Shown: positions 36,023-45,575 of the stretch, piece by piece | Position numbering within the stretch: the first letter of the stretch is position 1 | How the letters are laid out: every line of letters begins with the position of its first letter | Program-made: the position numbers and the translations under genes | The notes under the pieces: model-generated | What the model was told of the DNA's origin: nothing | Databases searched by the model: none | Seen by the model: only the letters and a program-made list of their open reading frames with translations | From: Erwinia sp. ErVv1 | GTDB taxonomy: Bacteria; Pseudomonadota; Gammaproteobacteria; Enterobacterales; Enterobacteriaceae | Direction of reading: 5' to 3' | Assembly: GCF_900068895.1 (NCBI RefSeq) | Contig: NZ_CDPK01000001.1 | Span: 237,275-301,274 of the forward strand | Length of the DNA: 64,000 nt

Positions 36023-38638
36023 TTAATTTTGCGCGCAGACGAGAGTTGTTTCACGATATCCCGCGGTGATCTCGCCTTTTTTAGAACGTAAGTCAGGGAT
36101 AAGAAAGTGACAGCTTTCCTCTTTGCCCTCTCCCCATTTAACTAAAATTCGCTCCCCTGCATTGGCACCGGAAATAAAAATATCGCCATTTGTCCCCACA
36201 ATACCCTTACTGATGCCTGCCGAACTTAGCGCAGCTGCGCCGAGAGGCGGCACGATCCCGTCCCGATGAGTACTGTGTATTAACAGGCTCTGCCCGGTGA
36301 ACGTGTCATATTTAATACGGCCAATGGCACCATAGGTGGGGACGATATCTTTTACGGCGTTAGGTATATCCACACCATTTTTGATATCTGCGGTGCGCAG
36401 CGCCACGCGGTTATGATGATATGGCACCGCAGAGGTCATAACGGCATAACCGAAAGGGTCGATAGCGGCGCCTGGCTGATTTTCTAAGCGCGTGCCTCGG
36501 GCATTCTTTGCCTCAACCAAAATAAATGTATTCTGTAATGGCTGCGTTAAGGTAATGCCTCCCGAGTGCGCGACGATGCCTCCCGCAAGACCTAAGGTTT
36601 CCTGCCGGGTCCCGCCGCCGTAGCTATAGCCCGCGTCAACATTCCCGATACTGCCCTGATAGCCTAAATTTGCCGAATTGATCAGGCTGGATCCCTGGGC
36701 ATTTGCCGTCTGCACGGAATAACTCAGGCGATTATCATCAAGCAGAGAACCGCTTGCTCCCGAATTGAATCCGTTGCCGTCGGCCTTATTATGACTGGCG
36801 CTGAAATTTGCCATAACGGTTCGGGATTTACCGACATTAAAGGGAACTGAAACGCTAAGATTACAGCTGCGGTCATTGTCGTGATGGTTACTTTGTGTAT
36901 CCTGAATAAACAGGCCATACACGACATCCCTGAAGCTATTGTTAAGTCCTATCTGGAGACTCCGGTCAATACCGCTTGCCCCCCAATAACTCTGACCACT
37001 GGCATTTATAAATACGCTCGCCTTCCCGGCAATCTGCTGATTGACATAAACGTCTACCTTTTGTCGGCGGGTAGGAAAATGCCGGGTATAATAAACGTGC
37101 CGGTGAGCCTGCATGCTATCCGTGGTGTCTGAGTCGTCGTAATAATTACGGTTATCCCAGTAGATATTCCGATAGCGCCCATTTTCCCAGCGATCGCGCT
37201 CGGCTACGGCATCAGCATACTCATAGTATCCGCTGCCAGGATAACGGTATCCGGTCAGCTTAAATTCAGTACCGGTCTTTGCTAAAGATTTTGCATACAT
37301 AAGCTTCATCGCGGTGCCCGTTTTACTGTCACCCGCTACCCTATGGGTTTCTGAAAAGGAGAGCGCTGATGACAGGGCACCCAGCGAACCGAGGCTCTTA
37401 CTCAGCCCGGTGACGCCAGCGCGATAGTTTTCAGCAAAAATAATGCCGCCATACGGCGTCAAATCGTAGCGCGAACCATGGGAAACCGTCGCCTCAATAA
37501 AATCGGGCGTATAGGCGGTAAACCCATTCTGATATTTGCCCGCGGTAAGCTGATACTGCCACTGACCCTGACGTATCATATTGGGCACGGAGGCATAAGG
37601 GACGATAAAGCTGTTTTTAGTCCCATCAGCCTCAATCACGGTGACATGGAGATCGCCGCTCAGATTACTGGGATAAATATCAGAAATGGCAAATGGCCCG
37701 GGCGCCACGTTTGTACTGTAAATGGTGTATCCGTTCTGTCTGACATCGACACGCGCGTTAGAGGTGGCAACACCGCGCACCACCGGCGCATAGCCAGTAA
37801 GGCTGTCTGGCAGCATCTCTTTCGCCGAGCTTACCTGAATGCCCATAAACTGGACGCTGTCGAAGACATCACTGCCGGTGCTGGTTTTACCCACCGTAAG
37901 ACGGCTTTGCAAAGCAGTGAGATCGGTTTCAGCCCAGGAAGCAATATTCTTCCCTTTTCCTGACCAGGATGAACGCTTGCTATAAACAGAGTTATTACGA
38001 AATCGCCAGCTTCCAATATTCACACCGCTATTAACACTGATAAAAGCGTACTCAGAAACATTACGATTTGCGTTATTATTATAGGTATTCCTGTTTCCGC
38101 TAAAACTGTAGTTCACGAAGCCAGCATTGATGCCATCGTCGTAGACGGACGCAGGGAGAGCACCCTGAGCGTGACTAACCATAAACAGCTGGGGAACGGT
38201 AATATCCACTCTCTGTTTGGCTGGATCAGCTATCAGGATTGCGCCAGGACGTTGGGCTGCAATATCAAAGCACACCTCTTCCTTCGCCAGACTATACTCT
38301 GCTGGCAGGATTACGCCGTAATTACGGTAAAGCCCGGCAGTAATGCAGGGTAGGATCTTATCCTGTGGGTGTTCTCTTGCAAAAGAGAGCACCCGGTGGT
38401 CTACTCGTTGGTTATTAAGATAAATATCGGTGGGATACTTGCCGGGTATAATATCATCTCCCTCCCTCATTGACTGGATCTTCGTAGCATTATTATCACC
38501 ATGAATGAACGATAAATTAAATTTATCTTCCGCCATAGCTGGATGGGATAGAGTATATTGCCCTAAGGAAATGACCATCAGGATATTAGAAAGCCTGATG
38601 ATCTTATTCGGGCTTAATTGTATCATGTCGCACGCCAT
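36023..38638 (-). CDS. Fimbrial outer-membrane usher protein
   Basis: The usher is a 24-strand outer-membrane channel that assembles and secretes the pilus. The 871 residues include the signal peptide, the N-terminal chaperone-binding domain (YPTDIYLNNQRVDHRVLSF), the barrel with FMGIQVSSAKEMLPDSLTGY and APVVRGVATSNARVDVRQNG, YSTNVAPGPFAISDIYP, and C-terminal domains with a cysteine pair (CHFLIPD...LVCAQN). AGGACCAGGG precedes the ATG. It lies between the chaperone and adhesin genes. Confidence 0.95.
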   Translation of the reverse strand: MACDMIQLSPNKIIRLSNILMVISLGQYTLSHPAMAEDKFNLSFIHGDNNATKIQSMREGDDIIPGKYPTDIYLNNQRVDHRVLSFAREHPQDKILPCITAGLYRNYGVILPAEYSLAKEEVCFDIAAQRPGAILIADPAKQRVDITVPQLFMVSHAQGALPASVYDDGINAGFVNYSFSGNRNTYNNNANRNVSEYAFISVNSGVNIGSWRFRNNSVYSKRSSWSGKGKNIASWAETDLTALQSRLTVGKTSTGSDVFDSVQFMGIQVSSAKEMLPDSLTGYAPVVRGVATSNARVDVRQNGYTIYSTNVAPGPFAISDIYPSNLSGDLHVTVIEADGTKNSFIVPYASVPNMIRQGQWQYQLTAGKYQNGFTAYTPDFIEATVSHGSRYDLTPYGGIIFAENYRAGVTGLSKSLGSLGALSSALSFSETHRVAGDSKTGTAMKLMYAKSLAKTGTEFKLTGYRYPGSGYYEYADAVAERDRWENGRYRNIYWDNRNYYDDSDTTDSMQAHRHVYYTRHFPTRRQKVDVYVNQQIAGKASVFINASGQSYWGASGIDRSLQIGLNNSFRDVVYGLFIQDTQSNHHDNDRSCNLSVSVPFNVGKSRTVMANFSASHNKADGNGFNSGASGSLLDDNRLSYSVQTANAQGSSLINSANLGYQGSIGNVDAGYSYGGGTRQETLGLAGGIVAHSGGITLTQPLQNTFILVEAKNARGTRLENQPGAAIDPFGYAVMTSAVPYHHNRVALRTADIKNGVDIPNAVKDIVPTYGAIGRIKYDTFTGQSLLIHSTHRDGIVPPLGAAALSSAGISKGIVGTNGDIFISGANAGERILVKWGEGKEESCHFLIPDLRSKKGEITAGYRETTLVCAQN

Positions 38639-38660
38639 TACCCTGGTCCTTCGAAATCCA

Positions 38661-39401
38661 TCAATTTATATCAACATCTTTAATTTCTGTATGACCACCG
38701 TAGTCATTTATATAAGTGAAACTGATTTTTTTAACGTTTAATAACCCTTGTGGTACCGGCAGAGATAGCTCACCAAACGGCTTTACCATATCTTCACTGA
38801 GCTTTACCCTTTTGCTATCGGCAGTACCTAAGGTGACAGCGCTCAGCGTGATATGATAGGGACTGTTATTGACTAACCGAAGGCTATTCCCACTGCGCCG
38901 CCACTGCAAACGTGTGGCCTCATGCTGCAAGGTATCCTTTATACTGGCGGGCCGGTAAAAAAGCTTCAGTCTGGTACGAATCGCAACCTGTAAAACGTTA
39001 TCTTCCCGTGGCGCGGGCGGTATTTCCTGTACATTTACCCACAGCAGCGATTCACGATCGGCGGCAAGCCCCTTACCGGAATAGATAAATCGCAGTATTG
39101 CCTCTTTTTGTCCCGCAAGCTTCAGTATGGGTGGCGTCACCACCACAGGAACATTTTTGTTCATCGCCTCTTTATCGCCATTATCTAACCATGACTGCAC
39201 CATATAGGGATCGTCACTGTCGTTATTAATAGATAAAGAGGCTGAACGTGAATCTGCATTGTAAATTATTCTTGTTGCTTCAATCTGTACCCCCGCTTCC
39301 GCGAAAAAGGAAAATGCCATCAGGAGTGAAAAAAAAATAAGAAACAATTTAGATTTATAACGCCTGAAAAACGCAGAGATCGTTGCGTCATCTTTCATCA
39401 T
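38661..39401 (-). CDS. Periplasmic fimbrial chaperone (PapD family)
   Basis: This periplasmic chaperone folds pilin subunits by donor-strand complementation. The 246 residues start with a long basic N-region and hydrophobic signal ending SFFAEAGVQIEATRIIY. The immunoglobulin-like domain has SLSINNDSDDPYMVQSWLDN, PPILKLAGQKEAILRFIYSG and the family signature LWVNVQEIPPAP, followed by RTRLKLFYRP. Its start lies 2 bp after the pilin stop, so translation is probably coupled. Confidence 0.94.
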   Translation of the reverse strand: MMKDDATISAFFRRYKSKLFLIFFSLLMAFSFFAEAGVQIEATRIIYNADSRSASLSINNDSDDPYMVQSWLDNGDKEAMNKNVPVVVTPPILKLAGQKEAILRFIYSGKGLAADRESLLWVNVQEIPPAPREDNVLQVAIRTRLKLFYRPASIKDTLQHEATRLQWRRSGNSLRLVNNSPYHITLSAVTLGTADSKRVKLSEDMVKPFGELSLPVPQGLLNVKKISFTYINDYGGHTEIKDVDIN

Positions 39402-39403
39402 AT

Positions 39404-39931
39404 TTACTTATATTCTACGGTAAAGGTTGCATTAGCGTTTGCTTCACCCGCTATAACGTTTTGCTGATACGATTTATATCTGGCGCGCAGATTGAACGTC
39501 GTCGTTCCTGAGGCATCACCGCTGCTGGCGATACTCTGGTATAAAGCGTCATCACCGGCAACCTGCCCGATGGGGATCACCTTATCGTTATTCGCCAACA
39601 GTTCAATACCTACCCCTGACGCTTTACTGACCGCCAGCAGGTTGGGTTGACCTTCAGGGGTTGGACCATCAAAACGTAAGGTATAATTACCCGCTTCGCA
39701 CTTCTCCAGGCTAACGCTAAAGGCTTTAGCACCTGTCGTAGAACCTGTCGCAGGAAATGCTGATGTCCCATACTTCCCCAGAAATACCTGTTTATCACGA
39801 TCGCCAGAGACGACCTGACAGGCAGACTGAATTATTTCTCCGGTAAAAGCGACTTTCCCATTTGCCGCATTTACATTACTGCTCATTACAGGCATAAAAA
39901 CCAGACTTGATGTCAAAATTACTCTCTTCAT
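39404..39931 (-). CDS. Major fimbrial subunit (type 1 pilin family)
   Basis: This secreted structural pilin has 175 residues: a signal peptide ending NVNA, the donor-strand/N-terminal extension NGKVAFTGEIIQSACQVVSG, two cysteines forming the family disulphide (SACQ and LEKCEAGNY), and the C-terminal FTVEYK with penultimate Tyr recognised by the chaperone. First gene of the pilin-chaperone-usher-adhesin operon, preceded by ~800 bp of AT-rich regulatory DNA. Confidence 0.94.
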   Translation of the reverse strand: MKRVILTSSLVFMPVMSSNVNAANGKVAFTGEIIQSACQVVSGDRDKQVFLGKYGTSAFPATGSTTGAKAFSVSLEKCEAGNYTLRFDGPTPEGQPNLLAVSKASGVGIELLANNDKVIPIGQVAGDDALYQSIASSGDASGTTTFNLRARYKSYQQNVIAGEANANATFTVEYK

Positions 39932-40749
39932 TTCCCCTCCGGAAATACGTCAGCGTAGTAAATTAAAAATATGAAATTAAAGATAGAAATACTGATATCA
40001 GATTAACTTATTTTCGAAATCGCCGAAAATATAGACCCGGCACTGAATGATGTTAAATCGTTTTAACCTATCATAAAAATAATATTTGATAGCCCTGTCC
40101 TATGGTAAATATTCGCTAATTTTCCGCAAGAAATGAAGAACTTCAGATCTATCAACTAAATAAACCAGGTGTCACACTATGATATGCTGTGATTTAGCTT
40201 AGTGATTAATGATGTAAATATAAAAAGCGAGGGTGGTTTATTTAATTACTAAAGCGGATATTAATCCAGATAAGAACGTGCGTTATTATTATTATTTACT
40301 GCTTTTTTCATCACTCACCTTATAATACATAAAAACAGTTAGTTAGCAGACAGGATCTAATTTTACCAAATGTACGGCAGGCTTATTTAACACGCGCAGA
40401 TTTGTGGCTGAATTAAGCATTAACGCCGGTTCGTTTAACGTTCATTGAGGTGAAAAGTCAGGATTTTAATAAGTCAAATAATGATAACCAGGGTTATAAT
40501 TTTTCTGCTTTGTATATTATATTCCTGTTACTAAGGTTAACTTCTTAAATTACCATCAGGTCGCAGAAAAATTAAATTCCCTCTCGGGGGGTATAGTGCA
40601 ATCCATCCAGCAGATAATAATGCCACATGTTTTTGCCAGAGCACGTTAAGAAAATGCACTTCATCGGGCGCTGACGTTGAAGATTGCATCACTCCGACGG
40701 GGGCGTTAAGGTGGTTGTCTGTTTGAATATAACAAGTGATTAACAGGCT
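39932..40749. other. AT-rich gene-free region upstream of fimbrial operon and avtA
   Basis: No supported gene is seen in 818 bp. TATTTTCG and CGAAAATA pair at 40009-40031. High AT content suggests H-NS/Hha control of the fimbrial promoter. No fim-type invertible repeat pair or recombinase gene is present. Confidence 0.5.
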
Positions 40750-41997
40750 ATGCGCTTTTCCGCTTTCGGGGACAAATTTACGCGCCATTCAGGCATCGCC
40801 CGCCTGATGGAAGATATGGGTGAAGGCCTGCGCACGCCAGGTGCCGTCATGCTGGGCGGGGGAAATCCGGCACATATTCCGGCGATGGATGAATACTTCC
40901 AGCAGCTGTTACAGCAGATGCATGACGAGGGAACCCTGTCCGGGGCGCTGTGTAACTATGACGGGCCGCGTGGTAAAAGTACCCTGCTGGCGTCGCTCTC
41001 TGCGCTGCTGCGTGATGAGCTGGGCTGGCAGATTGGCCCGGAGAATATCGCCCTGACCAATGGCAGCCAGAGCGCCTTTTTTTATCTGTTTAACCTTTAT
41101 GCCGGACGCTGTGCCGACGGCAGTAAAAAACGCGTTCTGTTTCCGCTGGCGCCGGAATATCTGGGCTATGCCGATGCCGGGCTGGATGAGGAGCTATTCG
41201 TTTCAACCCGTCCTGATATAGAAATGCTGCCGCACGGGCAGTTCAAGTATCATGTCGATTTTGAAAATCTGCATATCACCGACGATACCGGTCTTATCTG
41301 CGTCTCCCGTCCGACCAATCCGACCGGCAACGTTATCACCGATGACGAGCTAATAAAGCTCGATGCACTGGCGCAGCAGCATGATATCCCCCTGCTGATC
41401 GATAACGCCTACGGTGTTCCGTTCCCCGGCATTATCTTTAGCGACGCGCGTCCTTTGTGGAATCCCAATATCATCCTGTGCATGAGCCTCTCCAAGCTGG
41501 GCCTGCCGGGAGCGCGATGCGGCATTATTATTGCCGACGAGAAGGTGATTTCCGCGATTGGTAACATGAATGGCATTATCAGCCTGGCGCCCGGCAGTAT
41601 CGGCCCGGCCATCGCCCATGAGATGATCGAACGTGGCGATCTGCTACGCCTGTCGGAAACCGTGATTAAGCCCTTCTACCTGGAGCGCGTTCATCAAACC
41701 ATTGCCATTATTCGCCGCTACCTGTCGGAAGATCGCTGCCTGATCCATAAACCCGAAGGAGCGATTTTTCTCTGGCTGTGGTTTAAAGATTTGCCCATCT
41801 CTACGGAGATCCTCTATCAGCGCCTGAAAAAGCGCGGCGTACTGATGGTGCCGGGACACTTCTTCTTTCCCGGTCTGGAACAGGCATGGCCGCACACGCA
41901 TCAGTGTATGCGCATGAATTACGTACCGGATAGCGAAACCATAGAGAGGGGCATTGCAATACTGGCTGAGGAAGTTGAACGGGCACATCAGGGCTGA
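40750..41997 (+). CDS. avtA: Valine-pyruvate aminotransferase AvtA
   Basis: This PLP enzyme interconverts valine plus pyruvate with 2-ketoisovalerate plus alanine in the cytoplasm. The 415 residues match E. coli AvtA (417) along their length: FGDKFTRHSGIARLMEDMGE, LGGGNPAHIP, NIALTNGSQSAFFYLFNLYA, ICVSRPTNPTGNVITDDELI and the PLP lysine in CMSLSKLGLPGARCGI. AACAGG lies 4 nt before the ATG. Confidence 0.96.
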   Translation: MRFSAFGDKFTRHSGIARLMEDMGEGLRTPGAVMLGGGNPAHIPAMDEYFQQLLQQMHDEGTLSGALCNYDGPRGKSTLLASLSALLRDELGWQIGPENIALTNGSQSAFFYLFNLYAGRCADGSKKRVLFPLAPEYLGYADAGLDEELFVSTRPDIEMLPHGQFKYHVDFENLHITDDTGLICVSRPTNPTGNVITDDELIKLDALAQQHDIPLLIDNAYGVPFPGIIFSDARPLWNPNIILCMSLSKLGLPGARCGIIIADEKVISAIGNMNGIISLAPGSIGPAIAHEMIERGDLLRLSETVIKPFYLERVHQTIAIIRRYLSEDRCLIHKPEGAIFLWLWFKDLPISTEILYQRLKKRGVLMVPGHFFFPGLEQAWPHTHQCMRMNYVPDSETIERGIAILAEEVERAHQG

Positions 41998-42005
41998 ATC
42001 AAACC

Positions 42006-42036
42006 GCCTGAGCCCGTCGGGATGACGGGCTCAGGC
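42006..42036. terminator. Hairpin terminator between avtA and ibpA
   Basis: GCCTGAGCCCGTC and GACGGGCTCAGGC form a perfect 13-bp stem with a 5-nt loop, between the convergent avtA and ibpA genes. It can serve both strands. Confidence 0.8.
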
Positions 42037-42105
42037 TCTGTCCGCTAAAGAAAGCGTCCGGGGTGGATATCACTTTGCTCCAGCGACCTGCCTTTCAGGC
42101 ACGTG

Positions 42106-42522
42106 TTATTTAACGATCTCTATACGGCGCGGTTTATTCGCTTCAGGAACGATGCGCTCAAGGTCAATATAGAGCAGGCCGTTTTCCAGTCGGGCATCGC
42201 GCACATTTACGTGCTCGGCCAGCTGAAACTTGCGCTCGAAATTGCGCTCTGCAATGCCCTGATAGAGGTAAGTACGCTCCTGCTGCTCTTCGGGATGCGC
42301 CCCGCGTACGGTCAGTAAATTATCGTGGGCGGTAATATCCAGTTCGCTCTGGGCGAAGCCCGCGACGGCAATGGTGATACGGTACTGATTCTCTGCCACC
42401 AGTTCAACATTGTAGGGTGGGTAACCCCCGTTGCTCTGGCCCTGATTGGATTCGAGCAGGTTAATCAGACGATCAAAACCAATGGATGAACGATAGAGTG
42501 GGGCAAGGTCGAAATTACGCAT
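42106..42522 (-). CDS. ibpA: Small heat-shock protein IbpA
   Basis: This cytoplasmic holdase binds inclusion bodies and aggregates. The 138 residues nearly match E. coli IbpA ([60 protein letters not shown]), including the alpha-crystallin domain and the C-terminal I-x-I/V motif (RRIEIV). A second ibpB copy is absent from this locus. Regulation is visible upstream: a sigma-32 promoter and a ROSE-like hairpin over the ribosome-binding site. Confidence 0.97.
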   Translation of the reverse strand: MRNFDLAPLYRSSIGFDRLINLLESNQGQSNGGYPPYNVELVAENQYRITIAVAGFAQSELDITAHDNLLTVRGAHPEEQQERTYLYQGIAERNFERKFQLAEHVNVRDARLENGLLYIDLERIVPEANKPRRIEIVK

Positions 42523-42530
42523 AGTGATAA

Positions 42531-42548
42531 CTCCTGATAGTCAGCGAG
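42531..42548 (-). promoter_or_regulatory. ROSE-type RNA thermometer hairpin covering ibpA Shine-Dalgarno
   Basis: In the mRNA, CUCGCUGA pairs with UCAGGAG across a 3-nt loop with one bulged G. This buries the AGGAG ribosome-binding site, the known ROSE design of ibpA leaders. Confidence 0.75.
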
Positions 42549-42637
42549 ATACTGTTTCTGACCTTCCATAATGGACAGGCCGCCGGTCGCAATTGCGGAA
42601 CCCTGTCGGCGTTCGCTTTTGTGACCCTGCTAATAAA

Positions 42638-42663
42638 ATGGTGACGGCCTGGCGGCTTTCAAG
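42638..42663 (-). promoter_or_regulatory. Heat-shock (sigma-32) promoter of ibpA
   Basis: The minus strand reads CTTGAAA, about 15 bases, then CCATTTTATT. The sigma-32 consensus is CTTGAAA and CCCCATnT. It lies ~120 bp before the ibpA ATG. Confidence 0.7.
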
Positions 42664-42750
42664 GGGCAAATATGCGATTTTTTTAACCCTGCGCCAGTGG
42701 TCCGCCGTCAAACTTTAGGACAGTATGCCATCATAATCTTTATCCCTGCC

Positions 42751-42840
42751 GCGACTGAGGGTAATTGTTCCGTTCACACATAAATGTTGCGTGAACGGGT
42801 TCATGTCTTTGACACATGTCCAATGGAAGATGGTGCCTGG
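42751..42840. repeat. Direct repeat copy 1 flanking the effector-like ORF
   Basis: The ~80 bp starting GCGACTGAGGGTAATTGTTC recur at 46091 in the same orientation with five mismatches. Inside is CCGTTCAC ... GTGAACGG, an 8-bp inverted repeat with a 13-nt loop. It lies 24 bp beyond the stop of the large ORF. Confidence 0.85.
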
Positions 42841-42863
42841 CTGGCAATACTGCAATAGCTATA

Positions 42864-45575
42864 TCAATACAACATAGTCAGCTTACTTTTTATATTCGCC
42901 GGCGATAAATCACTCCCACTGTTGTAATGAAATTCCATTTCACCCAAAAACTGATCGTAATTAATGCTGTGAACGCTTGATAAGTTTAGAATTGGCATTG
43001 GAACTGTAGCATCTCTGTGTTGCAATGAACTGTTCATGCGGAATTCCAGTTTCTTTAATCTATAAGATTTGGCTTCAGAATTATTAGATGTTGATAACGG
43101 GTTGTCCATTACCCTTTTCGAAGGAATAATTGGGCTTGAAATGATTTCATAATGAGAAATTACGTTGATAGAACTGGATTTATTCTCACTATCCCTTTGT
43201 TTATTAATTAAAGACTTTCTTAATTCACGAAGATTATCATTAACAAACCATATATATTTATCCTCCCTGGCTACTTCTTTAAGCTTTAGCCCTGCCTTCA
43301 TCCCTTTTTTATCATTGATAGTAATAAAAACTGGTGTATTCCTGACAATATCAATACTGTTTACTGTAGAGAAGTTATTATAGGGCATTGTCGATTGCTG
43401 ATCGTTTACTTCTTTTTCAAAGAGGGTTAATGGTTTTTCATTAGTCTTTTGAGTCAGTGTCATGCCTTCTTCCAGTAAAGGGAGGGGGTAGCACCAGAGT
43501 ATATCCTCACCTCCACCATGCATAGCAATCGGCATTATCTTCCACTCAGCGAATAAGGCAGCCTCATAGTCGAGGGCTGTAATTTTAAACTTACTCTTAC
43601 CGGGATAGAAAATATTATCCTTCTTACCGGATTTTTCTGACTCATTGCTTTTTATCTTTAATAAATCTAATGCCAGACGCGCCCCCACAGCCGTTCGGGG
43701 CATGACCATGTAAGTGCTGGGATTAACCATACTCCCGACTTGTGCTCTTAGTTCACTTTTGGCTTCGAGTCTGATGAAAACTTCCTTTTCTTTTATTTTT
43801 TCGGCCTCAGCTTCAGTAACAACTGTATCTCTAAACGGAGAGTCTCTTTTGGGTTCTGAAAATTGTGTGGCAAACTCTTTGAAGTGTTGTTCTGACATAT
43901 CAAATGAGAAATCACTACCTATAATACATTGTGCGGCAATAATAGCATTTGCTTCGACGGGCATTACTGTCATGTAATCTACCCCGCCCGCATTCAGTAG
44001 GGTTCTTTCCAGCCCTTGTCCGGTACCTGCCAAAGCAGTGCCAGCTAACTTATGCCGATCGTTGAATGATACCCGGATATTGCCAGTTTCCGTTTTGGAG
44101 AGTGTCAGGTTGTGACTGTCTGATAGTTCCGCGACAATACCAGCGAACCAGCCCGGTGCAAAGGGTAAACCACCAGAAGCAATGCCAAAGAATGCCGCAA
44201 TCCTGTCAGTACTTGTCAGATGTAATGTATCCCTGGGCTTTATATTATCGACCAAATTTATTAATGATTCTGAAAGGTTTAGTGCTGACTTTATTCCCAA
44301 AGCATCATTAACTACCTTTGATAAAGGTTTAGAATGATCTACAAATTTACTTATATTATAATCGTACAATTTTTCTTTGCTATCAGTACCATTCTCAGCT
44401 GCTGAGGATGATGATTTAGCCAGGCCTGAAACCGTAGAGCAAACACTGCTTATGCCCGGATCAAGAGCTTTTGCGATATCTATCATAGCCTTGTTATAAT
44501 CACCTTCTTCAGAATGTTGTTTGGCTTTTTTGACGTTGGTTCTAAATTTATCGATTACAGGTGAGAAGAAAGGAATATTATTACTACTGAAATTAGCTTT
44601 ACGATCCGATGTGAATGGCAAACCCGCATGATATTTTTCATGAGGGTCGTTTCCTATTCGAGATGAAAAATCCCGTGAGGGTTTATGGCTTATTTTATTA
44701 ACGACAAGTGTATGATGTGATATATTACAGGGGTCGATATAGAGAATCCTCCTCTTATTCCTATTTTGGACCTCTACCTGTAAAAGACCCATTGACTTTT
44801 TTATGCTTGAGAGACTATAGCCTGGACGCAATGGGATTTTAATTTCATAAAACATAAATGAGTAATCTTTTGAATAATCACCCTTTTTAATTGCCTGTAA
44901 GTATAACTTTTTATCTTCTAAAAAGTACGATACTTTTTGATTCTCATCAATTTTATATGTCAGGTCTTCGCTTTTATTTCCCAAAGGACAATCCAGGAAA
45001 TCAAGACTAATGTACTGCCCCTTACTGTTTACATCGGTTTCAGGAATAGAAATTTTTATCAGATAATTTTTACCTGAACTCAGCTCGGTGCCTATTAAAA
45101 GACCATTATCATCTATGTAGATGTTTTTGAATTTTATATCACATTCACTATTTATCAATTGTGAAGTCTTATAACTATAGCCTGTTGTATACTTTTTTAT
45201 AAGCCCTGTAATGAAATTATAACTTTTCCCTTTAATTAAAACCAGGCGACCACTATTATCGATAGACATGCCAAAATTATTAACGGGGATTGTTTTTACC
45301 GCACCACCATATACATAAGCCCTGGCGTTTATATCTTCTATTTTACTGTCTTTAAAATCAACCCTTACCAGGTTGTTTACAATATTATTATTCTCAGACA
45401 GTGCAAGATTATAAACCCCTTCACTACGCCTTAGATTCAACGTTGAGTGGTTTATCTCCTTTAGTTCATTTTTGAATGAGCGTTGATCCCCTTCGGAAAA
45501 TGAATATCTTCTTGACACGTAATTGTTTTTTTCAGGATATACTGTTTTATGAAAACTATCATTTTTTATTAGCAT
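42864..45575 (-). CDS. Large AT-rich effector-like protein, possible AvrE-family relative
   Basis: The 903 residues begin at an ATG with GGAGG 4 nt upstream, preferred to a GTG 18 codons earlier. There is no signal peptide. Residues ~30-290 contain repeated short beta segments of propeller type (SIDNSGRLVLIKGKSYNF, NIYIDDNGLLIGTELSSGKN). The C-terminal half has Gly-rich amphipathic stretches (FGIASGGLPFAPGWFAGIVA, LAGTALAGTGQGLERTL, MVMPRTAVGARLALDLL). A propeller followed by a beta-barrel-like region recalls AvrE/DspE effectors, but it is about half their ~1,800 residues. The relationship is remembered resemblance, not proven. Low GC and flanking repeats indicate horizontal origin. No hrp box was found. 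Confidence 0.55.
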   Translation of the reverse strand: MLIKNDSFHKTVYPEKNNYVSRRYSFSEGDQRSFKNELKEINHSTLNLRRSEGVYNLALSENNNIVNNLVRVDFKDSKIEDINARAYVYGGAVKTIPVNNFGMSIDNSGRLVLIKGKSYNFITGLIKKYTTGYSYKTSQLINSECDIKFKNIYIDDNGLLIGTELSSGKNYLIKISIPETDVNSKGQYISLDFLDCPLGNKSEDLTYKIDENQKVSYFLEDKKLYLQAIKKGDYSKDYSFMFYEIKIPLRPGYSLSSIKKSMGLLQVEVQNRNKRRILYIDPCNISHHTLVVNKISHKPSRDFSSRIGNDPHEKYHAGLPFTSDRKANFSSNNIPFFSPVIDKFRTNVKKAKQHSEEGDYNKAMIDIAKALDPGISSVCSTVSGLAKSSSSAAENGTDSKEKLYDYNISKFVDHSKPLSKVVNDALGIKSALNLSESLINLVDNIKPRDTLHLTSTDRIAAFFGIASGGLPFAPGWFAGIVAELSDSHNLTLSKTETGNIRVSFNDRHKLAGTALAGTGQGLERTLLNAGGVDYMTVMPVEANAIIAAQCIIGSDFSFDMSEQHFKEFATQFSEPKRDSPFRDTVVTEAEAEKIKEKEVFIRLEAKSELRAQVGSMVNPSTYMVMPRTAVGARLALDLLKIKSNESEKSGKKDNIFYPGKSKFKITALDYEAALFAEWKIMPIAMHGGGEDILWCYPLPLLEEGMTLTQKTNEKPLTLFEKEVNDQQSTMPYNNFSTVNSIDIVRNTPVFITINDKKGMKAGLKLKEVAREDKYIWFVNDNLRELRKSLINKQRDSENKSSSINVISHYEIISSPIIPSKRVMDNPLSTSNNSEAKSYRLKKLEFRMNSSLQHRDATVPMPILNLSSVHSINYDQFLGEMEFHYNSGSDLSPANIKSKLTMLY

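Noticed and set aside
39932..40749. Fim-like invertible promoter switch
   Set aside because: Only one short inverted repeat was found, too close together for a switch, and no site-specific recombinase gene is nearby.
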